Under the pieces are notes generated by a model that saw only the letters and a program-made list of their open reading frames with translations, was not told the DNA's origin and searched no databases. 64,000 nt of DNA from Streptomyces sp. IMTB 2501 (GTDB lineage Bacteria > Actinomycetota > Actinomycetes > Streptomycetales > Streptomycetaceae), in the NCBI RefSeq assembly GCF_001953885.1, contig NZ_MQUS01000003.1:186001-250000 (forward strand), given 5' to 3'. The stretch's first letter is position 1. Every line of letters starts with the position of its first letter. Both the position numbers and the translations under genes were made by a program. Of this stretch, positions 35,518-46,615 are shown piece after piece.

Positions 35518-36156
35518 ATCAGCGCCGAGCCCCGCATCAACGACCGGATTCGCGTTCCCGAGGTGCGACTTGTCGGTCCCAGTGGCGAGCAGGTCGGCAT
35601 TGTGCCGCTCGCGAAGGCACTGGAGCTTGCGCAGGAGTACGACCTGGACCTGGTCGAGGTCGCGGCGAACGCCCGTCCGCCCGTGTGCAAGCTCATGGAC
35701 TACGGGAAGTTCAAGTACGAGTCGGCCATGAAGGCCCGTGAGGCGCGCAAGAACCAGGCGCACACGGTCATCAAGGAGATGAAGCTCCGGCCGAAGATCG
35801 ACCCGCACGACTATGACACCAAGAAGGGTCACGTCGTACGGTTCCTCAAGCAGGGCGACAAGGTCAAGATCACGATCATGTTCCGTGGTCGCGAGCAGTC
35901 CCGGCCCGAGCTGGGCTACCGACTGCTGCAGCGCCTCGCGGAGGACGTCCAGGACCTCGGTTTCGTCGAGTCGAACCCGAAGCAGGACGGCCGAAACATG
36001 ATCATGGTCCTCGGTCCGCACAAGAAGAAGACCGAGGCCATGGCCGAGGCCCGTCAGGCGCAGGAAGCCCGCAAGGCGGAGGCGAAGGCCAACCCCGGTC
36101 GTTCGCAGAACGCTGCCGAGGCTGAGGCGTCCGCCGAGGAGCCCGCCGAGGCGTGA
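35518..36156 (+). CDS. infC: Translation initiation factor IF-3
   Basis: A 212-residue IF-3, which prevents premature 30S-50S joining and proofreads initiator tRNA and start codons. [20 protein letters not shown] begins the N domain, and [16 protein letters not shown] with [19 protein letters not shown] forms the C domain; the last 30 residues are an Ala/Glu/Lys-rich tail. The start chosen is the rare codon ATC four bases after GGAGGA, because this matches the conserved protein N terminus. A GTG 24 bases upstream has no ribosome site. Rare start codons in infC let IF-3 limit its own synthesis (established for E. coli AUU). Confidence 0.9.
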   Translation: MSAEPRINDRIRVPEVRLVGPSGEQVGIVPLAKALELAQEYDLDLVEVAANARPPVCKLMDYGKFKYESAMKAREARKNQAHTVIKEMKLRPKIDPHDYDTKKGHVVRFLKQGDKVKITIMFRGREQSRPELGYRLLQRLAEDVQDLGFVESNPKQDGRNMIMVLGPHKKKTEAMAEARQAQEARKAEAKANPGRSQNAAEAEASAEEPAEA

Positions 36157-36267
36157 TCCCGGGGGACCACGGTCCCCAAGGATGTAATCGATACAAGAGC
36201 GACGCTCCACCGTGCCCGGTTTCGCGACCGGGCACCGGAGCGCCACCGACGAGGAGATAACGGCGCT

Positions 36268-36462
36268 ATGCCGAAGAACAAGTCGCACAGCGGTGCCAGC
36301 AAGCGCTTCAAGATCACCGGCTCCGGCAAGGTGCTCCGCGAGCGCGCCGGCAAGCGCCACCTGCTTGAGCACAAGTCGTCCCGTGTCACGCGTCGCCTCA
36401 CCGGCAACGCCGAGATGGCCCCGGGCGACGCCGCGAAGATCAAGAAGCTTCTCGGCAAGTGA
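36268..36462 (+). CDS. rpmI: 50S ribosomal protein L35
   Basis: A 64-residue L35 beginning [20 protein letters not shown] and ending [10 protein letters not shown], full length and strongly basic. GAGGAGA lies upstream of the ATG. It is the middle gene of the classical infC-rpmI-rplT operon, 111 bases after infC and 107 before rplT. The spacer after infC carries no obvious terminator. Confidence 0.97.
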   Translation: MPKNKSHSGASKRFKITGSGKVLRERAGKRHLLEHKSSRVTRRLTGNAEMAPGDAAKIKKLLGK

Positions 36463-36569
36463 CGTACGCGGCGCTCGCCGACCCCTGAGCGCCGTACGCC
36501 AACACCGGGACCGAAGTCGTTTCCGGGTCGTGTGAGGACCACCACGACCCCGCTACAAGGAGTTAACAA

Positions 36570-36953
36570 GTGGCACGCGTCAAGCGGGCAGTCAACGCCC
36601 ACAAGAAGCGCCGGGCGATCCTCGAGCAGGCCTCCGGCTACCGCGGTCAGCGTTCGCGCCTGTACCGCAAGGCCAAGGAGCAGGTCACCCACTCGCTGGT
36701 CTACAACTACAACGACCGCAAGAAGCGCAAGGGCGACTTCCGTCAGCTGTGGATCCAGCGCATCAACGCCGCTGCCCGCGCCAACGGCATCACCTACAAC
36801 CGCTTCATCCAGGGTCTGAAGGCCGCGAACGTCGAGGTCGACCGCAAGATCCTGGCCGAGCTGGCCGTGAACGACGCGAACGCGTTCGCCGCGCTCGTCG
36901 AGGTCGCGCAGAAGGCGCTGCCGTCGGACGTCAACGCGCCGAAGGCCGCGTGA
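36570..36953 (+). CDS. rplT: 50S ribosomal protein L20
   Basis: A 127-residue L20, an early-assembly protein that binds 23S rRNA and in other bacteria represses its own operon by binding the leader. The N-terminal basic arm ([20 protein letters not shown]) and globular part ([20 protein letters not shown]) are full length. The GTG start follows AAGGAG. A strong hairpin terminator follows. Confidence 0.97.
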   Translation: MARVKRAVNAHKKRRAILEQASGYRGQRSRLYRKAKEQVTHSLVYNYNDRKKRKGDFRQLWIQRINAAARANGITYNRFIQGLKAANVEVDRKILAELAVNDANAFAALVEVAQKALPSDVNAPKAA

Positions 36954-36984
36954 CGCTGCGCTGGCTCTAGGCCGACGTGACTGT

Positions 36985-37016
36985 AGGACCCGCAGGCTTT
37001 ACGGCTTGCGGGTCCT
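36985..37016 (+). terminator. Terminator of the infC-rpmI-rplT operon
   Basis: A perfect 10-bp stem AGGACCCGCA and TGCGGGTCCT encloses a 12-base loop (GGCTTTACGGCT... type), followed by TGTTGTTG, which is comparatively T-rich. It starts 32 bases after the rplT stop. Confidence 0.85.
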
Positions 37017-37057
37017 GTTGTTGGGGGGCGTGTGGCGCGATGCGTTCGGCTGCCGGT

Positions 37058-37098
37058 CCGTAGTGGTTGCTCGCGCAGTTCCCCGCGCCCCTGGGGAA
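37058..37098. repeat. Streptomycete dispersed intergenic repeat, copy B
   Basis: GTAGTGGTTGCTCGCGCAGT continues into TCCCCGCGCCCCTGGGG. I recall this string as one of the commonest intergenic repeats in Streptomyces. It shares the AGGGGCGCGGGG element (opposite strand) with copies A and C of this window. It lies between the rplT terminator and the methyltransferase gene. Confidence 0.55.
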
Positions 37099-37174
37099 CC
37101 GCAGTGCCGTCCGCTTCGGGACGCTGCCCTCCGACGCCGGAAAAATGAAGACTCTCCTGAAGGTGAAGTAGAGG

Positions 37175-38029
37175 ATGCCCGTCCCCGAGCTGATCTCCCC
37201 CCGGTCCGCACGTGTCGCCGCCGCCCGGCGGCTTGCCAAGCGGAACTTCCGGGGTAAGGACCGGCTGTTTCTCGCGGAGGGGCCGCAGGCCGTCAGGGAG
37301 GCGGCCGGGCATCAGGCCGACGGCATCCCCACCCTGGTCGAGCTGTTCGCCACGGTCGAGGCCGCGGAGCGGTACGCCGACATCATCGGCGAGGCCCGCA
37401 CCGCCGGCGCCCGGGTGCATCTCGCCTCCGAGGACGTCATCGCCGACATCTCCACCACCGTCACCCCGCAGGGGCTGGTCGGGGTGTGCCGGTTCCTGGA
37501 CACGCCGTTCGAGGAGATCCTTGCCGCCCGGCCGAAGCTGGTCGCCGTACTCGCCCATGTGCGGGACCCCGGCAACGCCGGGACCGTGCTGCGCTGTGCC
37601 GACGCCGCCGGTGCCGAGGCCGTCGTACTCACCGACGCCTCCGTCGATCTGTACAACCCCAAGGCCGTGCGCGCCTCCGTCGGCTCCCACTTCCATCTGC
37701 CCGTCGCCGTCGGTGTCCCCGTCGAGCGGGCCGTGGCCGGGCTGAAGGACGCCGGTGTGCGGATCCTCGCCGCCGACGGTGCCGGGACCGACGATCTCGA
37801 CGACGAACTCGACAAGGGGACCATGGGCGGGCCGACCGCCTGGGTGTTCGGCAACGAGGCCTGGGGGCTGCCGGAGGAGACCCGCGCCCTCGCCGACGCC
37901 GTCGTCCGCGTGCCCATCCACGGAAAGGCCGAGAGCCTGAACCTGGCCACGGCCGCCGCCGTATGTCTCTATGCATCGGCCCGTGCACAACGCGCCAACG
38001 GAGGGTGCCGCACCGTCACCCAGAGCTAG
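37175..38029 (+). CDS. SpoU/TrmH-family RNA 2'-O-methyltransferase
   Basis: A 284-residue SPOUT methyltransferase using S-adenosylmethionine to 2'-O-methylate rRNA or tRNA ribose. The three SpoU motifs are RDPGNAGTVLRCADAAGA, WVFGNEAWGLP and PIHGKAESLNLATAAAVCLY. The N-terminal substrate-binding domain (SARVAAARRLAKRNFRGKDRLFLAEGP) is present. GTAGAGG precedes the ATG. It sits between the L20 operon and pheST in the conserved actinobacterial order. Target nucleotide unknown. Confidence 0.93.
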   Translation: MPVPELISPRSARVAAARRLAKRNFRGKDRLFLAEGPQAVREAAGHQADGIPTLVELFATVEAAERYADIIGEARTAGARVHLASEDVIADISTTVTPQGLVGVCRFLDTPFEEILAARPKLVAVLAHVRDPGNAGTVLRCADAAGAEAVVLTDASVDLYNPKAVRASVGSHFHLPVAVGVPVERAVAGLKDAGVRILAADGAGTDDLDDELDKGTMGGPTAWVFGNEAWGLPEETRALADAVVRVPIHGKAESLNLATAAAVCLYASARAQRANGGCRTVTQS

Positions 38030-38079
38030 TAGGGTGACCAGCTCGGGGCCCTGCGCCGTCTGAGAGGTGGGGTACGGGG

Positions 38080-39222
38080 ATGAGTGTGGCCGGCACGAGC
38101 ACCGCGCCGGGGGGACCGGAGGGACGGGACGCGCGGTGGGTATCCGCGTCCCGGTGCGGCGATCATGCGGAGCTCGACCCCGACCAGCTGCCCGACGGCC
38201 TCGTCGTCGCCGACGAGCGCGGCCGGGTCGTCTGCTTCAACGCCGCCGCCGGCCGGATCACCGCCGTACGCGCCGCCGACGCCCTCGGGCAGCCGCTGGA
38301 GAAGGCGCTGCCCCTGGAGGATCTGGAGGGGCGGCGGTGGTGGCAGCTCACCGATCCCTATGGGGGGCTCGCGATCCGGGTACGGCAGCCGGAGCGGAAT
38401 CTGCTGCTGCCGGGAGGGCGGGAGGTGCTCGTCTCCGCCCGGTACATCCGGGCCGAACCCCTCGGGGCCGTCCAGCGCGTCGTCGTCTGTCTGCGGGACA
38501 CCGAGGCCCGCCGCCGTACCGAGCGCAGCCACGCCGAGCTGATAGCGACGGTCGCCCATGAGCTGCGCTCGCCCCTCACCTCCGTGAAGGGCTTCACCGC
38601 CACGCTCCTCGCCAAGTGGGAACGCTTCACCGACGACCAGAAGCGGCTGATGCTGGAGACCGTCGACGCCGACGCCGACCGGGTCACCCGCCTCATCGCC
38701 GAGCTGCTGGACATCTCCAGGATCGACAGCGGACGGCTGGAGGTGCGCCGGCAGCTCGTCGACATCGGGGCCGCCGTCTCCCGGCACATCCAGGCCTACG
38801 TCGCCGCCGGCCAGCCCGCCGACCGCTTCCTGCTGCGCATCGAGCAGCCCCTGCCCGCCCTGTGGGCCGACCCCGACAAGATCGACCAGGTCCTCAGCAA
38901 CCTCATCGAAAATGCCGTGCGGCACGGCGAGGGAACCGTCACCATGGACGTCACACCCTGCGCATCCCCGCGCGAGGGCGAGGAAACCGGCACATCGGTC
39001 ACGGTGAGCGACGAGGGCCCCGGCATCCCGGAGGAATCCATGAACCGCGTCTTCACCCGCTTCTGGCGGGGCAGCAAGCGCGGCGGCACCGGCCTCGGGC
39101 TGTACATCGTCAAGGGCATCGTCGAAGCCCACGGCGGCACCATCACGGTCGGTCGCGCCCCCGGCGGCGGCGCCGAGTTCCGATTTACGTTGCCCGTGGG
39201 GGCCCCGGCGTACCTCGCCTGA
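38080..39222 (+). CDS. Orphan PAS-domain sensor histidine kinase
   Basis: A 380-residue cytosolic histidine kinase. A PAS domain (about residues 34-145: DGLVVADERGRVVCFNAAA) precedes the HisKA region with the phosphoacceptor His160 in VAHELRSPLTSVKG, then the ATPase domain with NLIENAVRHGEG (N box), DEGPGIPEE (G1), FWRGSKRGGTGLGLYIVKGI (F/G2). No transmembrane segment or neighbouring response regulator is present, so it is an orphan. It resides between the SpoU methyltransferase and pheS, as in other streptomycetes (recalled). TAGGGT 45 bases upstream could be its -10. Confidence 0.92.
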   Translation: MSVAGTSTAPGGPEGRDARWVSASRCGDHAELDPDQLPDGLVVADERGRVVCFNAAAGRITAVRAADALGQPLEKALPLEDLEGRRWWQLTDPYGGLAIRVRQPERNLLLPGGREVLVSARYIRAEPLGAVQRVVVCLRDTEARRRTERSHAELIATVAHELRSPLTSVKGFTATLLAKWERFTDDQKRLMLETVDADADRVTRLIAELLDISRIDSGRLEVRRQLVDIGAAVSRHIQAYVAAGQPADRFLLRIEQPLPALWADPDKIDQVLSNLIENAVRHGEGTVTMDVTPCASPREGEETGTSVTVSDEGPGIPEESMNRVFTRFWRGSKRGGTGLGLYIVKGIVEAHGGTITVGRAPGGGAEFRFTLPVGAPAYLA

Positions 39223-39323
39223 GAACGCCTGGGCAGCCCGCGGGCGCATTCGCGTTCCTTCACCCCGTTAGACTCGGCCTTTGGCACCTTTGTGTCCTTC
39301 ACGCGGCCCTCGCGAGTCGGTGA

Positions 39324-40510
<1,187 letters not shown>

Positions 40511-40511
<1 letters not shown>

Positions 40512-43039
40512 TGCGGGTCCCGCTTTCTTGGCTGCGGGAGTACGTCGACCTGCCGGCGACGGAGACCGGCCGCGACGTCCAGGCCAAGCTCATTTCCGCA
40601 GGCCTGGAGGTCGAGACCGTCGAGCAGCTCGGCGCCGACCTCAAGGGCCCGCTGGTCGTCGGCCGGGTGCTGACCATCGAGGAGCTGACGGAGTTCAAGA
40701 AGCCGATCCGCTTCTGCACCGTCGACGTCGGCCAGGCCAACGGCACCGGCGAGCCCCAGGAGATCGTCTGCGGCGCCCGCAACTTCGCAGTCGGCGACAA
40801 GGTCGTCGTGGTCCTGCCCGGCGCCACGCTGCCCGGCGGCTTCTCCATCGCCGCCCGCAAGACCTACGGCAAGGTCTCGCACGGCATGATCTGCTCCAGC
40901 GACGAGCTGGGCATGGGCGACGACGGCAACCACGGCATCATCGTGCTGCCGCCGGAGACCGAGGTCGGCAAGGACGCCATCGAGCTGCTGGAGCTGGTCG
41001 ACGAGGTCCTGGACATCGCCGTCACCGCCAACCGCGGCGACTGCCTGTCCATCCGCGGCGTCGCCCGCGAGACCGCCATCGCCTACGGCCTGCCGCTGCG
41101 CGACCCGGCCCTGATCGACGTACCGGCCCCGAACGCCTACGGCTACCCGGTCCAGGTCACCGACCCGTTCGGCTGCGACCGCTTCACCGCGCGCACGGTC
41201 ACCGGCCTGCGCCCCGAGGCACGCTCTCCGATCTGGCTGCAGCGCAGGCTGCAGAAGGTCGGCATGCGCCCGATCTCGCTCGCCGTCGACGTCACGAACT
41301 ACGTGATGATGGAGCTGGGCCAGCCGCTGCACGCCTACGACCGCGCCCTGGTCCAGGGCACGATCGGGGTGCGCCGGGCTGCGGAGGGCGAGAAGCTCGT
41401 CACCCTCGACGGCGTCGAGCGGGGGCTGCACGCCGAGGACCTGGTCATCACCGACGACCGGGGCCCGATCGGCCTCGCCGGCGTGATGGGCGGCGCCAAC
41501 ACCGAGATCGCCGATCACGAGGTCACCGAGAACGGCGTGAACGGGACCACCGACGTGGTCATCGAGGCGGCGCACTTCGACGCCGTCGCGATCGCCCGTT
41601 CGTCCCGTCGCCACAAGCTGCTGTCCGAGGCGTCCCGCCGCTTCGAGCGCGGTGTTGACCCGCAGGCCGCCGCGGCCGCCGCGCAGCGCACGGTGGACCT
41701 GCTGGTGCTCCTCGCGGGCGGTACGGCGGAGGCTGGTGTCACCGAGGTCATCGCGCCCTCGGCGCCGCACACCATCACCGTCCCGGCCGACCACCCCGAC
41801 AAGGTCGCGGGCGTCGACTACGGCCGTGAGGCGGTCGTCCGCCGCCTGCAGCAGGTCGGCTGCGACGTCTACGGGCAGGACGAGCTGATCGTCACCGTCC
41901 CGTCCTGGCGGCCCGACCTGGTGGACCCGAACGACCTCGCCGAGGAGGTCATCCGCCTTGAGGGCTACGAGAACCTGCCCTCCACGCTGCCCAAGCTCCC
42001 CTCGGGCCGCGGTCTGACCCACCGGCAGCGGCTGCACCGCCGGGCCGGCCGGGTGCTGGCCGGTGCGGGCTACGTCGAGGCGCCCACCTACCCCTTCGTC
42101 AGCGAGCAGATCTTCGACCAGCTGGGCCTGGAGTCCGACGACCCGGCCCGCCGGGTCGTCAAGCTGGTCAACCCGCTCAGCGACGAGGAGCCCGCGCTCC
42201 GTACGACGCTGCTGCCGGGTCTGCTCGGTGCGCTGCGGCGCAACGCCGGCCGGGGCAGCCATGACCTGGCGCTGTTCGAGACGGGTCTGGTGTTCCACCC
42301 CCGGCAGGAGCAGGAGCGGGCTGTCGCCACGCACCTGTCCGTCGACCGGCGTCCCACCGACGAGGAGATCGCCGCGCTCAACGCCGCGCTGCCCGAGCAG
42401 CCGCGGCACGTGGCCGTCGTCCTCAGCGGCGCCCGCGAGCAGGCCGGCTGGTGGGGCCAGGGCCGTCCGGCCGGGTGGGCCGACGCCGTCGAGGCAGCGC
42501 GTGCCGTCGCCCGTGAGGCCGGTGCCGGACTGATCGTCCGCAAGGGCCAGTACGGTCCGTGGCACCCCGGCCGGTGCGCCGAGCTGGTGATCGCCGCCGA
42601 CGGTACGGAGCGGGTCGTGGGCCACGCGGGAGAACTGCACCCGCGGGTGCTGAAGGCCCTCGGTCTGCCCGAGCGCACCTGTGCGATGGAGCTGAACCTG
42701 GACGCCCTGGAGGCGGTGGGTGACGGCGCTCCGCAGGCACCGCGGATCTCCACGTTCCCGGTCGCCACGCAGGATGTCGCCCTCGTGGTCGACAAGCCGG
42801 TCCCCTCCGGAGAGGTCGAGTCGGCGCTTCGCGAGGGCGCGGGCGAACTCCTTGAGTCCATCCGGCTGTTCGACGTGTACGAGAACGCCGAGCAGCTGGG
42901 CGACGGCAAGAAGTCCCTGGCGTACGCGCTCCGCTTCCGCGCGGGTGACCGGACGCTGACGGTGGACGAGGCGTCGGCGGCCCGGGACGCGGCGGTCGCC
43001 CTCGCGGGCGAGCGCACGGGAGCTGTCCTGAGGGGCTGA
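40511..43039 (+). CDS. pheT: Phenylalanine-tRNA ligase beta subunit
   Basis: An 842-residue beta subunit carrying tRNA recognition and editing. The N-terminal OB-fold EMAP domain ([20 protein letters not shown]) is followed by the B3/B4 editing region, the B5 domain and a C-terminal ferredoxin-like anticodon-binding domain ([39 protein letters not shown]). The ATG shares one base with the pheS TGA, so synthesis of the heterotetramer is coupled. Full length. Confidence 0.97.
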
Positions 43040-43360
43040 TCGCCGCCCTGGGTTCTGTTGTCGGCCGGCTGCGGGTATCCCGTGGCCGGCCGCGCCCACG
43101 CGGCGGAGCCGCGTATTGAACACAGCCCCGCCCCCTGGGGGATGCAGCCACCACCCCCGAATGCGCGTCGTAGGCCCGAGCCACCTCCCGTCCCCCTCGG
43201 CGAGCTGCATAAATGCGAGTTGACCGACGCGGGCTCACTCGATCGGGTGGGAACTCATGGCGATCTGGTCTCCTCGGGCCATGGCGTCGACAGAATCGGA
43301 CCGGCCTTTCGGGGTCGGTCCGTCTGCTCTGTCAGGGACTCTCCATGGGGGACCAGAGGC
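43040..43360. other. Gene-free 320-base gap with dispersed repeat and a hairpin
   Basis: No coding frame with streptomycete character is seen. The left half (43066-43140) is repeat copy C. The right half holds CGGACCG/CGGTCCG arms (43297-43303 and 43316-43322) around CCTTTCGGGG-like loop sequence, 40 bases before the phosphatase start, either a leader hairpin or a late pheST terminator. Confidence 0.5.
43066..43140. repeat. Streptomycete dispersed intergenic repeat, copy C
   Basis: On the complementary strand it contains CGGCTCCGCCGCGTGGGCGC, preceded by AGGGGGCGGGGCTGTGTTC, matching copy A at 22.4 kb in order and spacing. The core GCGGCGGAGCCGC can fold on itself. Confidence 0.6.
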
Positions 43361-44458
43361 ATGATCCGTATCAAGGCACGGGCACCCACCACACGGGCAG
43401 CCGTACTGCCCACGCTCTGGGGAGCCGTGGCGGTCGCCTACAAGTTCGGCTGCCCGCTCGCCCAGCAGACCGGGCTCGGGGCGCGCATCGTCACCAGCGC
43501 CGTCTTCCTCGCCGTCGGCACCGGGCTCATCTTCCAAGTCCGCCGCGCGCTGGTGCGTGAGCTGCGCCAGGCCCGCCGGGTGGCACGGGCCGCGCAGAGC
43601 GTCGTACTGCGTCCGCTGCCGCCGCGCCTCGACGGGCTGAACGTCGCCGCGGCCCAGCTGTCCGCCGATCGCGGGGCGAGCGTCGGCGGCGATCTGTACG
43701 AGGCGATCGCCACCGAGTACGGGGTGCGGGTCGTGATGGGCGATGTGCGCGGGCACGGTCTGGCCGCCCTCGGCACCGTCGCCGCCGTCCTCGGCAGCTT
43801 CCGCGAGGCGGTCCACGACGAGCCCGAACTCGGGGGCGTCCTGCGCCGGCTGGAGCGCGCCCTCGCCCGGCACCTGCGCGAGCGCGCTCGCGCCGAACAC
43901 CCGGCCCACGGCGGCGCGGACCCCGACCACCCGGTCGCCGAGGAGTTCGTCACCGTCCTGCTCCTGGAGATCGGCCGGGACGACGAGCTGCACGCCCTCA
44001 ACTGCGGCCATCCATGGCCGTATCGGATCAGCGGCGCGCGGGTCGAGCCGCTGACACGCGTCGATCCGCTGCCTCCGCTGGGACCGTTTCCGCTCCCGGC
44101 CGAGCTGGAGGCGGAGCCGTGTGGCCAACTGGCCCCGGGTGACTCCCTCGTCCTGTTCACGGACGGCGTGGAGGACGCACGGGACGGCCAGGGCCGCTTC
44201 TTCTCCCTGCCGAGGACGCTGCGCCAAGCCGTACAGGATCACCCAGTCTCTCCCCAGACGGTCCTGCGCACCCTCTTCACAGCGCTCCTGCACCACGCGG
44301 GCGGCAGGCCCACGGACGACATAGCGCTGCTGGTCCTGCGGAACGACCGAACGCGGGGCAAGCTGACCTGCCCAGGGCCGCGAGACAGTGACACCTGCGG
44401 CTCCGCCGCGCGGCCGCGGCCGGCCAAGGACAACCCGCAGCCGACAACGCACCGCTGA
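43361..44458 (+). CDS. SpoIIE-type PP2C phosphatase with membrane anchor
   Basis: A 365-residue protein phosphatase of the SpoIIE/RsbU family, which dephosphorylates anti-anti-sigma factors. Two hydrophobic stretches near the N terminus (about 18-33 and 42-62: IVTSAVFLAVGTGLIF) anchor it. The catalytic domain has ASVGGDLYEAIATEYGVRVVMGDVRGHG, NCGHPWPYRI and DDIALLVL, with the metal-binding aspartates in place. The last 40 residues are basic and disordered. GAGG precedes the ATG. The longer upstream frame runs through a dispersed repeat and is rejected. Targets unknown. Confidence 0.88.
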   Translation: MIRIKARAPTTRAAVLPTLWGAVAVAYKFGCPLAQQTGLGARIVTSAVFLAVGTGLIFQVRRALVRELRQARRVARAAQSVVLRPLPPRLDGLNVAAAQLSADRGASVGGDLYEAIATEYGVRVVMGDVRGHGLAALGTVAAVLGSFREAVHDEPELGGVLRRLERALARHLRERARAEHPAHGGADPDHPVAEEFVTVLLLEIGRDDELHALNCGHPWPYRISGARVEPLTRVDPLPPLGPFPLPAELEAEPCGQLAPGDSLVLFTDGVEDARDGQGRFFSLPRTLRQAVQDHPVSPQTVLRTLFTALLHHAGGRPTDDIALLVLRNDRTRGKLTCPGPRDSDTCGSAARPRPAKDNPQPTTHR

Positions 44459-44672
44459 CCGCACCCCCGTAGTCGCCCCGCGCCTGGCCAAGCCACCGCT
44501 TTTCGAGGGGGAGCCGGTGGCCTGGCCGGCCTCTTGCGAGGACTCCAGTGAACCGGGGTCGCGACTCTGCGCAACAGTGCGCGTACGCTGCGGATGCGGG
44601 CACTCCGTTCACACCCCGTGTGAAGGCGGAGTCACTACGCTGAACCGCATCAGGCCACCCGGGGGGCATCCC

Positions 44673-46013
44673 ATGCAGCCCAACACTCTGCTCGACGCGA
44701 TCCTGGACGAGGCGGGGATCTCGCACGCGGGTCTCGCCGCCCATGTGAACCAGGCGGGCCGGAGACGGGGCCTCGCGCTCCGGTACGAACACACCGCCGT
44801 GGCACGCTGGTTGAAGGGCCAGCGGCCGCGCGGCCAGGTCCCCGACCTGATCTGCGAGGTGCTCGCCGCCCGTCTGCACCGCCCCGTCACCCTCGACGAC
44901 ATCGGCCTTGGCGTACCCGGCGAGCCCAGCACCCCGCACGTCGGCTCGCTGAACGGCTTCGTGGAGCGGGCCACCGCCCTGTGGCGCTCCGACGAACAGC
45001 AGCGGCCGCATGTGCTGGGCGCTCCCGCCGTCACCGGGACCCCGGCCGTCATGCCGGTCTGGGAGTGGGAGAACCCGCCCGAGGACGTCGACGTCTCGCG
45101 TGGCGGCCGGCACCGGGTCACCGCGGCCGACATCGAGATGCTGCGGGCCGCGCGGACGCACTACGAGCAGATGTACCGCAAGGCCGGCGGCATCGCGACC
45201 CGCACCAGAATCGTCGGCTTCCTCAACGCCGAGGCGGCGCCGCTGCTGCGCGGCAGCTACACCGACGCCACCGGACGCCAACTGCACCGCGCGACCGGCG
45301 GGTTGGTCGCGATCGCCGGGATCTGTGCCTACGACTCCGACGCCCACGGTCTCGCCCAGCGCTACTTCCACCAGGCGCTCAGGCTCGCAAAGGCCAGCGG
45401 GGACCGGGGACTTGGGGCGTATGTGATAGCACTGCTGGTCAACCAGTCGCTGTACATGCGCGAGTACCGGCAGGCCGTCGCCTTCGCCGAGGCCGCGCTG
45501 CGGGCCGCCGGCAAGCACATCACACCTGCGCTCGCCTCGGACCTGTACGCGATGCAGGCCAAGGCCTACGCCCACCTCGGCGACTCCGCGGCCGCCCTGT
45601 CCTGCATCCGGCGCGCGGAGACGGCCGCCGAACGGATCCGGCGCGGCTACGAGCCCGACGAGACCGGCTATGTCCAGCCCGGCCTGGTCAATGTGCAGGT
45701 GGCCGAGGCGCTGCTGAGTCTCGGCGAGCTGGCCGCCGCCCGGGAGCATGCCGCGGCCGCGGTCGACAATCCGGCCCACGACCGGGGGCGGGTGCACCGG
45801 CTCGCCATGCTCAGCACCATCGAGCTGCGCCAGGGCAACGCGGACAAGGCGGTGGCCACCGCCGTGCAGATGGCCGAGCAGGCCCGCGGGATGGAGTCGC
45901 AGCGGCTGCGCGACAGACTCCGCGCGGTGCGCGAACACCTGGTGCGCTGTGGCTCGGCCGGGACCGCCGAGGCCGCCGAACTCATCGACGGAGCACTGCG
46001 CGTACCGCTGTAG
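44673..46013 (+). CDS. NsdA-like TPR regulator
   Basis: A 446-residue regulator related to the streptomycete NsdA family. The N-terminal about 70 residues form a lambda-repressor-like region (LLDAILDEAGISHAGLAAHV, YEHTAVARWLKGQRPRGQVP). The rest is helical repeats of TPR type (YFHQALRLAKASGDRGLGAYV; QAVAFAEAALRAAGKHITP; AREHAAAAVDNPAHDRGRVH). NsdA-type proteins repress antibiotic production and sporulation in S. coelicolor (established for NsdA itself); this paralogue's role is inferred. The ATG is chosen because upstream in-frame residues are not conserved in character. Confidence 0.85.
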   Translation: MQPNTLLDAILDEAGISHAGLAAHVNQAGRRRGLALRYEHTAVARWLKGQRPRGQVPDLICEVLAARLHRPVTLDDIGLGVPGEPSTPHVGSLNGFVERATALWRSDEQQRPHVLGAPAVTGTPAVMPVWEWENPPEDVDVSRGGRHRVTAADIEMLRAARTHYEQMYRKAGGIATRTRIVGFLNAEAAPLLRGSYTDATGRQLHRATGGLVAIAGICAYDSDAHGLAQRYFHQALRLAKASGDRGLGAYVIALLVNQSLYMREYRQAVAFAEAALRAAGKHITPALASDLYAMQAKAYAHLGDSAAALSCIRRAETAAERIRRGYEPDETGYVQPGLVNVQVAEALLSLGELAAAREHAAAAVDNPAHDRGRVHRLAMLSTIELRQGNADKAVATAVQMAEQARGMESQRLRDRLRAVREHLVRCGSAGTAEAAELIDGALRVPL

Positions 46014-46078
46014 GCCCTCTGTAGGTGCACAGTCCCTGCTGCGATATTGCCACTTACTCGGCGGAAGGTGGCAGAACC

Positions 46079-46615
46079 GTGCAGTGGACGAAACAGAACG
46101 AACAAACTGTGTATGCAAACCGCTGGTTCAGCGTCAATCTCGCTGATGTCGAGCTGCCGGACGGCCGGCATCTCGACCACTTCCTGATCCGGCTGCGGCC
46201 CGTGGCCGTGGCCACCGTGGTCAACGACGCCAACGAGGTGCTGCTGCTGTGGCGGCACCGCTTCATCACCGACAGCTGGGGGTGGGAACTGGCCGCCGGC
46301 GTAGTGGAGGAGGGCGAGGACATAGCGTGCGCGGCCGCCAGAGAACTGGAGGAGGAGACCGGCTGGCGGCCGGGACCCCTGCACCACCTCATGAGCGTGG
46401 AGCCGTCCAACGGCCTCACCGACGCCCGGCACCACATCTACTGGTCCGACCGGGGCGAGTACATCGGGCATCCCGTGGACGACTTCGAGTCGGACCGCCG
46501 GGAGTGGGTCCCGCTCAAGCTCGTCCCCGACATGATCGCCCGTGGGGAGGTCCCGGCCGCCAACATGGCGGCCGCGTTACTCCTGCTGCACCACCTCAGG
46601 CTCGCCGACGGCTAG
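46079..46615 (+). CDS. Nudix hydrolase with a rare TTA codon
   Basis: A 178-residue Nudix hydrolase. The complete Nudix box spans residues 74-96 (GVVEEGEDIACAAARELEEE then TGW), giving the Gx5Ex7REUxEExGU pattern. The N-terminal VQWTKQNEQTVYANRWFSV and later DARHHIYWS resemble ADP-sugar pyrophosphatases. GGAAGG about ten bases before the GTG decides the start. Codon 167 is TTA (46577-46579), read only by the developmental tRNA BldA in Streptomyces, so full-length product may depend on it. Its stop codon shares a CTAG with that of the convergent small gene. Confidence 0.9.
   Translation: MQWTKQNEQTVYANRWFSVNLADVELPDGRHLDHFLIRLRPVAVATVVNDANEVLLLWRHRFITDSWGWELAAGVVEEGEDIACAAARELEEETGWRPGPLHHLMSVEPSNGLTDARHHIYWSDRGEYIGHPVDDFESDRREWVPLKLVPDMIARGEVPAANMAAALLLLHHLRLADG

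Noticed and set aside
43058..43360. N-terminal extension of the SpoIIE-type phosphatase
   Set aside because: The frame is open but passes through a dispersed repeat and has no plausible protein features.
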